Notes: a model not told the origin generated them from the sequence alone. DNA of 14,883 nucleotides from Chrysomallon squamiferum (GCA_012295275.1 CM022674.1:10620292-10635174); one strand, 5' to 3'; shown: positions 1 through 8,513, counted from the stretch's first letter. Numbers and translations are program-made.

Positions 1-78
1 TTTTCCTCCCTCTGATCATCTGAATTAAATATGTCTAAGTGATTCTTTATATAAAACATTTTCTTTGTTCCTGTCCAG
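1..78 (+). other. LIG3: 3' end of an upstream LIG3 intron
   Basis: This is an AT-rich stretch with a pyrimidine tract (tttctttgttcctgtccag) ending in the AG that opens the first visible LIG3 exon. Translation is possible through part of it but shows no ligase similarity. Confidence 0.8.
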
Positions 79-443
79 GTGGGATTATGTCTGTGTTTCT
101 GATGGGTGTGTATGACCCACACACAGAGAAGTTCTGTACTGTGACTAAGTGTGGAAGTGGAATTGATGATGACATGTTGGAGAAACTACAGAAAGATCTC
201 AACATGGTGAAAATCAGCAAAGACTTCAAGAAAGTTCCGTCCTGGCTCAATATTAAAAAAGCTGTCACTCCAGATTTTGTTGTTGTTGACCCAAAGAAGG
301 CCCCTGTGTGGGAAATAATTGGAGCAGAGTTCAGTCGGGCAGAGATTCACACAGCTGATGGCATTTCCATTCGGTTTCCACGGATACAAAAATTTAGAGA
401 TGATAAAAATTGGGAAACTGCAACAGATCTTCCAAGATTAAAG
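79..443 (+). CDS. LIG3: LIG3 exon a: end of the OB-fold with ligase motif VI
   Basis: The acceptor is the AG at 77..78 after a pyrimidine-rich run, and the donor is AAG|GTTTGT at 443/444. The exon starts with two bases of a split codon and ends on a whole codon. It encodes about 121 residues from GGIMSVFLMGVYDP to DLPRLK. Ligase motif VI (RFPR followed by RDDK, about 369..410) lies near the end. In this family motif VI helps transfer AMP from ATP to the active-site lysine. Open reading continues into the intron to 596, but the added residues are hydrophobic and low-complexity and are best read as intron. Confidence 0.93.
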
Positions 444-661
444 GTTTGTGTGTATCTGTGTATGTTTATTTGTGCGTTAGCATGTTTCTGCATGTTTATA
501 TTTTTGTTAATTGTAATAAACACTGAACTTTGTTTTTTTGGTGTAGTACATTTTGGTAATTATTGGAACAAATTCATACAAATATCATACATATAAAATA
601 AATTCATACATATTATATAAACATAACTAAATCCACACACACAAGTACACACACACAAGCA

Positions 662-714
<53 letters not shown>

Positions 715-3080
715 ACAGTTCATGTAATAATGAAGCAGTTGTTAATATGTAAAGATGTAAATGTTCTTTTTTTTAGAAACTGTTTAAAGAATCAAAAGAA
801 AAAACTGATCTACTTTTCCCAGCTGGAGATGAAAATGGAAATTGTGATGACAATGAGCCTGGCAGTGATGAGAAGGATACAACATCATCATCATCGTCAT
901 CAACAACAACAACAACTACACCAAAGAAAGCAAGGAAGAGATCAGCAGATGACACTTCTCCAGAATCAACACCAAAGAAAAAAGTAAAATTTGAGAATTT
1001 ATTTTCTTGGAAACAGGATTTTTAAAATAATTATTAATATCATTATCATTAAGAGTAGCAATAACAGTAGCATTATTATCATTACATCATCATCATCATC
1101 ATCATTATTATTATTATTATTATTATCATCATCATTATCACCATCATAACAATTATTATTATTGCTATTATTATTATGTTTTCTTGTTATTATTCTTTTT
1201 GCTATTAATAATAAAATTAAAATTTGTAATCTCTATTATTTATGTTCTCTTTAACTGGAATCAAAGCTTTGGTACAAATAAACTGATAGGTTTTTATTTT
1301 TATTTTTTTATAATTGAAGATGATTTTCTGATGACATTTACCCATCTTGTGTTTTGAGAAGTAAAACATATTTTTATTTTTATAGATGTGTGCATATGGT
1401 GTGAAGTGTTACCAGACAAACCCAGCTCATATAGCTAATTTTGACCACCCTCCTGGATACACAGTCCCACAAAAAACACCAGAGGGCAGCACTAACAGCA
1501 AGGTAATTAGCATAACTGAATATTCATTGCTTAGAAATGAAAATAACTGTCAATTATGAATTTTAAGAGAATTGTAAAAGAGTTTTGGGATGGGTTTAAC
1601 TTCCTTGTTCCCTTTCCACATCTTGCTATCAGACATAAGTAAAAACAGAACTGCAGTAATCTTAGTATTCTACTAATGAGTAAGTATACAGAAACCCTAT
1701 GTAACATAAATGTAAAAGATGAGAGGTTGCTTGTTATAATTTAACTGTTTATATTTTTGTTTTCTCTAACAGAAACTGCCTGATGTTTTTCACGGGTGCA
1801 AGATTCTTCTGCCAGCAGATACAGAAAAATACAAACAACTGAAGAGATACATTATAGCGTATCTTTTTTATATTTTATTAAATATAATAATAATAATAAC
1901 AAAATTTAAAATAAATAAAATAGTTACTTAACAAAACTTTCAATAATAATAAAAATACTACTACTACTACTACTAATAATAATAATAATAGTTATAATAT
2001 TAATAAATATAATGATAATAATAGTAAAATTTAAAAGAAATAATTACTTAAAGAACTTTAATAATAATAATAAATAAAGTATGACAGTAAAATAATAATT
2101 TAAAAAGAATTTAAAACTGCTATTTGGCCACTTCACATATAATAAAAAAAAATTGTAACAATACAGCAGTGATGTTAATTATTGATAAATGTTGGAATAA
2201 ATAACAGAACTGATTTAGTTAAATGTGTTAAAAATAAAATAATAAATTAAATACTGTGTCTGATACTGACAATTAAAATTTTATTTTTTTCTGCTCTGTT
2301 CATGGTTTTTGTTGGTTTTGGGGGTGTTTTTTTACTTAATAAGTATTTTTATGTTCAGCTTTCATTTTCTGTCTGTTATTTGTAAATGATTTGTATGAAT
2401 TTTGTTTACCATTAGTTAAGTTTATGTAAGTAAAAGTAAAAACTTAAAGAAAAAAATCTGAATAAAAATATCAAAAATATGATAATAAAGTAGAAATAAA
2501 TTAAATTTTTTTAAAAATTGATTTTTCTTGGAATAGATATTTTCTACAGGTGTCAGTAATTTTTGTTCTGATTTTAACTTAACAAAAAAACAGATTTGAT
2601 GGTGATCTTGTTCCAGAGTTTGACAAGAACGCAGCTACACACATTGTGATTTCAAAAGGAAAGGTTTGTCAAATTTGTTTTTAAATCTTAATTAACCAGG
2701 ATATCGCTTTGAAGTTCAGTTTTCATTAATGAAGTGCCTGATGATATCTATCTCACAGAATTCAAAAAAAATATCCACTAAACCTTGCTTAGATTTTTTA
2801 AGAAAAATGTACCAATAATTTATAATACTAATTGTTACAAAAATGTTCCCAGTTTATAGAACCATCAAATAACTAACATTAAAATAAAGAATAAATTGAA
2901 TAAAGAGAATTTACAGACTTAAAAATATTTAATTTCTTCTTTTTTGATATATATTTTACAAATTCTCTGCAGACAACAGAAGAATTTTCAAATGGCAAGT
3001 CAAAGCTGGTGTCTGCCAGCTGGCTGTGGGACTGCATCAAGAAGAAAACTTTGATTTCAACCAAGTCCTATCAACCCTGA
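79..3080 (+). CDS. LIG3: DNA ligase III, 3' part of the gene: six exons with OB-fold end, PBZ finger and BRCT
   Basis: The spliced exons are 79..443, 777..983, 1386..1502, 1773..1858, 2594..2663 and 2973..3080, giving about 316 residues. All five complete introns are GT-AG and the reading frame is kept across each junction. LIG3 is the ATP-dependent ligase that seals nicks in base-excision and single-strand-break repair with XRCC1, and in mitochondria. Visible in order are the distal OB-fold (strings such as FCTVTKC, MVKISKD, PSWL, GAEFSRAEIHTADGISIRFPR) with motif VI ending RDDK, a Ser/Thr/Lys linker, a C2H2 PBZ finger, and a BRCT with the GDLVPEFD and SASWLWDCI signatures. The OB-fold and BRCT match my knowledge of vertebrate LIG3 closely, so the family call is firm. 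The 5' part of the gene (zf-PARP finger, DNA-binding and adenylation domains) lies outside the window. The PBZ finger is unexpected. Coding codons are less AT-biased than the introns. Confidence 0.93.
628..718. repeat. (AC)n microsatellite in a LIG3 intron
   Basis: Interrupted AC repeat, nearly pure from about 665 to 709. It lies in the 333-nt intron between exons a and b and ends about 60 nt before the acceptor. Confidence 0.95.
777..983 (+). CDS. LIG3: LIG3 exon b: charged, Ser/Thr-rich linker with NLS-like clusters
   Basis: The acceptor is TTTTAG at 771..776 and the donor is AAA|GTAAAA at 983/984. The exon has 69 whole codons and is phase 0 at both ends. It begins KLFKESKEKTDLLFPAGDE, which corresponds to the stretch after the OB-fold in vertebrate LIG3 (KELYQLSKEK followed by an AGDE string). 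It then turns into an acidic segment, a Ser6/Thr6 homopolymer run and two basic clusters, PKKARKRS and TPKKK. These clusters could serve as a bipartite nuclear localisation signal or as DNA contacts. This is inferred from composition only. The Ser/Thr run comes from a coding TCA/ACA repeat and is probably length-variable. Confidence 0.85.
1045..1180. repeat. (ATC/ATT)n trinucleotide tract in a LIG3 intron
   Basis: Mixed ATC and ATT repeats lie in the 402-nt intron between the linker exon and the PBZ exon. The same TCA motif occurs about 150 nt upstream inside coding exon b, so both may be prone to slippage. Confidence 0.9.
1386..1502 (+). CDS. LIG3: LIG3 exon c: PBZ-type C2H2 poly(ADP-ribose)-binding zinc finger
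   Basis: The acceptor is TATAG at 1381..1385 and the donor is AAG|GTAATT at 1502/1503. The exon has 39 whole codons and is phase 0 at both ends. Residues 2 to 21 contain CAYG, KCYQTNPAH and FDHP, with spacing C-x5-C-x6-H-x5-H. This is the PBZ (zf-CCHH) pattern known from APLF and CHFR, which reads poly(ADP-ribose). The conserved aromatic after the first Cys (Y), the Tyr after the second Cys, the NPxH core and the Phe before the last His are all present. The Arg that follows the second Cys-Tyr in APLF is Gln here. In context the finger sits between the catalytic core and the BRCT. The assignment rests on motif match, not on a profile search. Confidence 0.88.
1773..1858 (+). CDS. LIG3: LIG3 exon d: first part of the BRCT domain
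   Basis: The acceptor is CTAACAG at 1766..1772 and the donor is GC|GTATCT at 1858/1859. The exon has 28 codons plus two bases of an alanine codon. It encodes KLPDVFHGCKILLPADTEKY and then a basic helix ending RYIIA. This aligns with the beta1 strand and first helix of the vertebrate LIG3 BRCT (LLDIFTGVRLYLPPSTPDF, then RLRRYFVA). The BRCT binds the second BRCT of XRCC1. Confidence 0.9.
1880..2080. repeat. (AAT/ACT)n-rich tract in the longest LIG3 intron
   Basis: AAT runs with a short ACT block near 1960..1973 lie inside the 735-nt intron that splits the BRCT after its first third. The rest of that intron, to 2593, is AT-rich and shows nothing recognisable. Confidence 0.85.
2594..2663 (+). 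CDS. LIG3: LIG3 exon e: middle of the BRCT domain
   Basis: The acceptor is AAACAG ending at 2593 and the donor is AAG|GTTTGT at 2663/2664. The first base completes the split alanine codon. The exon encodes FDGDLVPEFDKNAATHIVIS and then KGK. The vertebrate LIG3 BRCT has FDGDLVQEFDMTSATHVL at the same place, which is one of the clearest family matches in the window. Confidence 0.92.
2973..3080 (+). CDS. LIG3: LIG3 exon f: end of the BRCT domain and stop codon
   Basis: The acceptor is CTGCAG at 2967..2972 and the TGA stop is at 3078..3080. The exon encodes 35 residues including KLVSASWLWDCIKKKTLIS. This has the conserved BRCT tryptophan and cysteine of the last helix (vertebrate LIG3 has VSPEWIWACIRKRRLV). 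The protein runs about seven residues past the usual vertebrate end (TKSYQP). Confidence 0.92.
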   Translation, partial: TTEEFSNGKSKLVSASWLWDCIKKKTLISTKSYQP

Positions 3081-3101
3081 CCCCGGGATACACTGTGACA
3101 A

Positions 3102-3107
3102 AATAAA
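3102..3107 (+). promoter_or_regulatory. LIG3 polyadenylation signal AATAAA
   Basis: A canonical AATAAA starts 22 nt after the LIG3 stop codon, and a T/G-rich stretch (gagtttcttgatttacttt) begins about 20 nt further on. This would give a very short 3' UTR. Further AATAAA hexamers at 4017..4022 and 4200..4205 could end longer transcripts, but AATAAA is common by chance in DNA this AT-rich. Confidence 0.6.
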
Positions 3108-3249
3108 GTACTTAAAAACAGCTATAACAGAGTTTCTTGATTTACTTTATAATTATTATTATTATTCATTTAATTGTTGTTTATTTCATTTTATAAATAT
3201 AATATGTTTTTTTTTTTTTTGACTCTTTAAACCTAATTTTTTTAATTTG

Positions 3250-3612
3250 GTTTTATAGAGTGTCATTTTTTCTTTATAGATATAATTGTTTTATTTTATA
3301 GATATAACTGTTGTTTATTTTATTTTATCAGTTATTTTTTTTATTATTATTATTTCACTGTATTGATAAAATTGTTTATTTATACTTTATAGATATAATT
3401 TTTTTTAAATTTTACTATACATATATTACTGTTTTAATTTTCTTTATAGATATAATTATTCTTTTATTTGCCTTTACAGATAATTATTATTTTTTTATAT
3501 TTTATTTTATTTTTTATGTATTACTTTACAGATGTAATTGTTTTTGTTTTTTTTACTTTAAAGGTATAATTTATTTTTTATATCTCTTTCTGGATATAAT
3601 TAATTTTTTTTA
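3250..3612. repeat. Decayed T-rich tandem repeat with TTTATAGATATAATT core
   Basis: About nine variable-length units share a core close to TTTATAGATATAATT. Cores lie near 3273, 3297, 3386, 3443, 3473, 3525, 3559 and 3588, with a diverged one at 3253. Spacing runs from about 22 to 90 nt with T-rich filler. The open frame through it encodes only a Phe/Ile/Tyr-rich string and is not a gene. Confidence 0.7.
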
Positions 3613-4640
3613 ATTTCACTTCTATATGAATAAAATTGAATACATGTGTGATTGTGCATATGTTTAAAATACTGACAAAACATCTATACTTATGATGAAT
3701 ATAATGTTGGTTAGAACAGTGTTGGCAACATCCATGTCCCTGTGTGGTGTCCATCTCTTCAACTCTGCCATCGAATATGTTTGGTTAATCTGGCTCAGTG
3801 AGCTTCTGTAATTTGTGTTTGGTTGCGTAACATTACATCATGTGAAAATAACAATGTTGCAGCAGTGCACATCATATTCTGTTTCAAAACCAACAATGTA
3901 ATAATATTCTTTGACAGAATAATGGACCTAAAAAACAATCAGAAAACCAGTATCTGTTTTATCCTTTGACTTACAATTTATTTTAAACTGAATATAAATA
4001 TTATATTTTTGTGTTTAATAAATATTGGAGATCTATGTAAATTATTCTCTTATGGTCAGCAATGTTGGAAGTTTCAAAGGTACAGTTGGAAAAAAAGTCT
4101 TCATCCTCACTCCCAGTGAAAAACACCAAGACTGTTGTATACCTTGCTGCCGTACAAATTGTACAGTGACTTAAAATTGTAACTTTTATTGTTTACTCCA
4201 ATAAATTGTTAACTCATTAAAATTAGTTTTTTTTATTTAAACCTTTGTGACATGGGCTGAAAGACCAAGCATCACTACATAGTAGCAAGCTTTAAATTCC
4301 AGCTGTTTCTTTTATTTTACTTTATAATAAAACTGCACTAGCAGAACAAAACAGAATATTTGTTTCTAGTCTCACATTAGACCTTAAACCAGAATATCAA
4401 AATGTAAAAAATTATTCCAAGAAGATAGGATGTTATGTTGAATTTATTTAAAATGTGATGTTGGTGATACAAAAAAATGGTCTATAAAAGTATTCATACA
4501 GATCATACTTGAGAAACTTTTTCAATTTTTTAAGATTTACCCAAATAGATTAATTTACTGTAATGAAATATTAATGTGTTACAAAATTTGTTCCACAAAA
4601 ATATTTCTGTAGTAAGAATGCTGAAAGGATTTTGTTGAGA
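3613..4640. other. Non-coding spacer, partly of higher complexity
   Basis: No gene is supported. The stretch 3700..3900 is less AT-rich and non-repetitive (for example gttggcaacatccatgtccctgtg), unlike its surroundings. It could be the distal 3' UTR of a long LIG3 transcript or an old unrecognised element. No open frame of useful length and no terminal repeats are seen. Confidence 0.5.
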
Positions 4641-6550
4641 ACAGTTTTGTGTTTGTTTTTCTTAATTCTAGACTAGATTGTTATGTTTGTTTCTCTTGTT
4701 TCTAGACTAGATTGTTGTGATTGTTTCTCTTATTTCTAGACTAGATTGTTGTGTTTTTTCTCTTGTTTCTAGACTAGATTGTTATGTTTGTTTCTCTTAT
4801 TTCTAGACTAGATTGTTCTGTTTGTTTCTAGACTAGATTGTTGTGTTTTTTCTTACTTCTAGACTAGATTGTTGTGTTTCTTTCTCTTGTTTCTAGACTA
4901 GATTGTTGTGTTTCATTTTCTAACTTCTAGACTAGATTGTTATGTTTGTTTCTCTTGTTTCTAGACTAGATTGTTGTGTTTCTTTCTCTTGTTTCTAGAC
5001 TAGATTGTTGTGTTTCATTTTCTAACTTCTAGACTAGATTGTTATGTTTGTTTCTCTTGTTTCTAGACTAGATTGTTGTGTTTGTTTTTCTTACTTCTAG
5101 ACTAGATTGTTATGTTTGTTTCTCTTGTTTCTAGACTAGATTGTTGTGTTTGTATTTCTAACTTCTAGACTAGATTGTGGTGTTTGTTTCTCTTATTTCT
5201 AGACTAGATTGTTGCGTTTGTTTCTCTTGTTTCTAGACTAGATTGTTGTGTTTGTTTCTGTTATGACTAGGCCAGATTGTTGTGTTTGTTTCTGTTATGA
5301 CTAGGCCAGATTGTTGTGTTTGTTTCTGTTATGACTAGGCCAGATTGTTGTGTTTGTTTCTGTTATGACTAGTCCAGATTGTTGTGTTTGTTTCTGTTAT
5401 GACTAGATTGTTGTGTTTGTTTCTGTTATGACTAGGCCAGATTGTTGTGTTTGTTTCTGTTATGTCTAGGCCAGATTGTTGTGTTTGTTTCTGTTATGAC
5501 TAGACTAGATTGTTATGTTTGTTTCTCTTATTTCTAGACTAGATTGTTGTGTTTGTTTTTCTTGTTTCTAGACTAGATTGTTGTTTGTTTCTCTTGTTTC
5601 TACACTAGATTGTTGTGTTCGTTTCTCTTATGACTAGACTAGATTGTTGTGTTTGTTTCTCTTATTTCTACACTAGATTGTTGTGTTTGTTTCTCTTATG
5701 ACTAGGCTAGATTGTTGTGTTTGTTTCTCTTGTTTCTAAACTAGATTGTTGTGTTTGTTTTTCTTGTTTCTAGACTAGATTGTTGTGTTTGTTTCTGTTA
5801 TGACTAGGCTAGATTGTTGTGTTTGTTTCTGTTATGACTAGGCTAGATTGTTGTGTTTGTTTCTCTTATTTCTAGACTAGATTGTTGTGTTTGTTTCTGT
5901 TATGACTAGGCTAGATTGTTGTGTTTGTTTCTCTTGTTTCTAGACTAGACTGTTGTGTTTGTTTCTGTTATGACTAGGCTAGATTGTTGTGTTTGTTTCT
6001 GTTATGACTAGACTAGATGTGTTTGTTTCTAGACTAGATTGTTGTGTTTGTTTCTCTTGTTTCTAGACTAGATTGTTGTGTTTGTTTCTCTTGTTTCTAC
6101 ACTAGATTGTTGTGTTTGTTTCTCTTATTTCTACACTAGATTGTTGTGTTTGTTCTCTTGTTTCTAGACTAGATTGTTTGTTTGTTTCTGTTATGACTAG
6201 ACTAGATTGTTGTGTTTGTTTCTCTTGTTTCTAGACTAGATTGTTGTGTTTGTTTCTCTTATTTCTAGACTAGATTGTTGTGTTTGTTTCTTGTTTCTAG
6301 ACTAGATTGTTGTTTGTTTCTTGTTGACTAGACTAGATTGTTGTGTTTGTTTCTCTTGTTTCTAGACTAGATTGTTGTGTTTGTTCTCTTGTTTCTAGAC
6401 TAGATTGTTGTGTTTGTTTCTGTTATGACTAGCCTAGATTATTGTGTTTGTTCTCTTGTTTCTAGACTAGATTGTTGTGTTTGTTTGTTTGTTTCTAGAC
6501 TAGATAGTTGTGTTTGTTTCTGTTATGACTAGCCTAGATTGTTGTGTTTG
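4641..6550. repeat. Minisatellite: about 57 units of a 34-bp repeat
   Basis: The consensus unit is close to ctagactagattgttgtgt followed by ttgtttctcttgttt. I count about 57 cores of the AGATTGTT type. Most units are 34 bp, with occasional shorter ones. There are two main variants: one with TTCTAGACTAGA, which carries an XbaI hexamer inside an odd palindrome TCTAG-A-CTAGA, and one with TATGACTAGGCCAGA or TATGACTAGGCTAGA. The strands differ sharply in composition (T and G on +, A and C on -). It lies between the convergent LIG3 and AT-hook genes. No coding frame, transposase or terminal repeats are seen. Confidence 0.96.
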
Positions 6551-6808
6551 GATTTGTTTTTAATCCATGTCAGTTTGACTTGTTTTGTTCATTTTGTCAT
6601 GTCATATTGATCTCACAATCACAAAAAATCTCTTCTATGATGCTTCTGTAGTTTCCAGTGTTTTATTGATTCACAAACTGAAAACCAGGATGTCTGCAGT
6701 GATGTTTCATCGATCTCGCATTGTTCTGTTTTTTTTTTATCTTTGACTAATAAAATGTTTGTGCTACCAAGTGATTAATCTTTCTTTTTTAAAATTGATT
6801 TTATTTTG

Positions 6809-6846
<38 letters not shown>

Positions 6847-8429
6847 ACACATGCTCAGAAACCCATAAACAGACATTAAATTTTATTATATATAAATTCT
6901 GAACAGCCATTATAGGTTCATTTGTATATGTCTGTTTATATGTGTGTTGGGTGTATGTGTGTTATAAAAAATAACAAACACCATAATGTACTGAATAAAG
7001 TTTTAACACAAAAGTGCGTACACAGCAATTTAATACATTATTTTCACATTAACGTTTCATAAAAAAAGAGAACATTTGCTGAATGTTACACCTCAGTCCC
7101 TGTGTTACAAATAAATAAATATTAAATGACCATAAAAAAGTAATTTGTAAAACACGATCAACACAGCAAACAAGATATCAAAAAAATAATAATAAATAAA
7201 AAAGATAATAGCAATAATGATAATAATAATAATAATATCAATAATAATAAATTAATAATTATGAAAATGTAATAGCAATTAGTTTTCTTGTTCATATTAG
7301 AAAAAATTAACTGGATAAAAAAATATAATAATAAGTGAATTTTAAAAATGATAAATATTAATTTATTATTAGACCTTTTAAAAATACATTATTTGCACAT
7401 ACAAAACAGATAATCAATATAATTTATTTGTGGTTCAGTATATAAAAATAAGTAACTGAAGCAAAATCACAACGTAATGTAAAAGGTAACTGCAGAAGAC
7501 CTTAATTTAAAAAACTTCAAAAATATTAAAGCTGTAATTTAAAAATGTCAACAATAAAATGAAAAGTTTCATGGCAAAATGCTAATATATATATATATAT
7601 AAACTTGAAATTTAACTGAACAAATTGATAAAAAGTAGAAATCTATTTTTTTGAAACAAACAAAACATTATGCTTAACAAAAATATAAAAATTACTTTCA
7701 AACAACAAAAAACTTGGACGGATTGACAGTGAACTAACTGGCAGAAACCCTGGAAACACAAAATCACCTTAGTATGGATGGAACAAAAAAGAACACAGAT
7801 AGCAAATGTTATAAAAAATTATTAAAATTATTAATCTTTTAAAATAAAATCCTGGACGGAAAATGTGTATACTATGATAAATCACACTAATGAAATTTAA
7901 AATTATCACAAAAGTCTACTAAGTCATAAATAACAGCATTATAACAAGCAAGGAGAAGATGTATTTTAAAATCTGTTTCAAATAATTAATATTTTTATAA
8001 CAGTGATAAAAGTAGTTTTTTGTGAGTTATAAATACATGTCATGAAAATGGTATGTGAATGATTAAGTCTTCAAATATTTTTATAATCTTGACGTTTGGC
8101 AAGTCTAGATAGATATTTACAAAATTCATTCTGAAAATGAACATGGTTTAAAATTTGAAATGCATTTAAGCAAATATTAATATATTTTTGTCAGTTTAAG
8201 AATCAAAATACAAAGGTATGTACTGTTCTGTGCATTAATTAATCTACTGGCTTTGATAAGCAACTTCTAATTTGTCATGTTTTCAGTTAATAAATGTAAC
8301 TTTCATTATAAAACATTTTTAAAGTTGCCTGATGTATTATGACCATCCACATATAATTTTATATACTTCCATTTGATTAGTTCATTTAACTAATCTTTAC
8401 TGATAATAAGTCATGAGAATAAACTAACA
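6551..8429. other. AT-rich intergenic spacer with short microsatellites
   Basis: No gene is seen. The interval 6551..6780 is non-repetitive sequence of ordinary complexity. It is followed by a CA repeat at 6811..6842, an AAT-rich tract near 7185..7262 and a TA repeat at 7584..7601. A small perfect stem-loop (8-bp arms GATTAGTT/AACTAATC, 5-nt loop) lies at 8375..8395. Confidence 0.6.
6811..6842. repeat. (CA)16 microsatellite
   Basis: Pure CA repeat of 32 nt, about 260 nt beyond the end of the minisatellite. Confidence 0.97.
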
Positions 8430-8513
8430 AATTTCACACACAGAATGTAAATAGACTCTGACAGATTAGTTACTCGTCTGTCAGGGATTATCTATGTTTC
8501 TGTGTGTGAAATT
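8430..8513 (+). ncRNA. Long near-perfect hairpin, candidate microRNA precursor or fold-back element
   Basis: The arms 8430..8465 and 8477..8513 pair over 34 positions, four of them G-U on the + strand. There are two internal mismatches (8450/8492 and 8455/8487), one bulged base (8499) and an 11-nt loop at 8466..8476. Size and shape suit an animal pre-microRNA. The G-U pairs become A-C mismatches on the other strand, so the + transcript folds better. I do not recognise either arm as a known conserved microRNA. Part of the lower stem is CACACACA against TGTGTGTG, so a microsatellite-based or MITE origin is also possible. There is no evidence of expression. Confidence 0.4.

Noticed and set aside
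444-596. Extension of the first LIG3 exon giving a hydrophobic, membrane-like segment
   Set aside because: A good donor (AAG|GTTTGT) ends the exon at 443. The added residues are Cys/Phe/Val-rich translation of an AT/TG-rich intron and have no place in ligase III.
773-955. Poly-Asp/Val frame antisense to the LIG3 linker exon
   Set aside because: It is a shadow of the TCA/ACA coding repeat on the opposite strand.
3311-3613. 100-codon open frame on the + strand, rich in Phe, Tyr and Ile
   Set aside because: It is produced by the T-rich decayed repeat. There is no domain and no coding-like composition.
3786-3836. tRNA-like A box TGGCTCAGTGA followed by GGTTGCGTAAC
   Set aside because: The distance between the boxes (about 30 nt) is too short for a tRNA or SINE head, the second box is poor, and no stem can be drawn.
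4641-6550. Possible CRISPR-like array
   Set aside because: Whole units are repeated with no unique spacers, and the context is clearly eukaryotic. It is a minisatellite.
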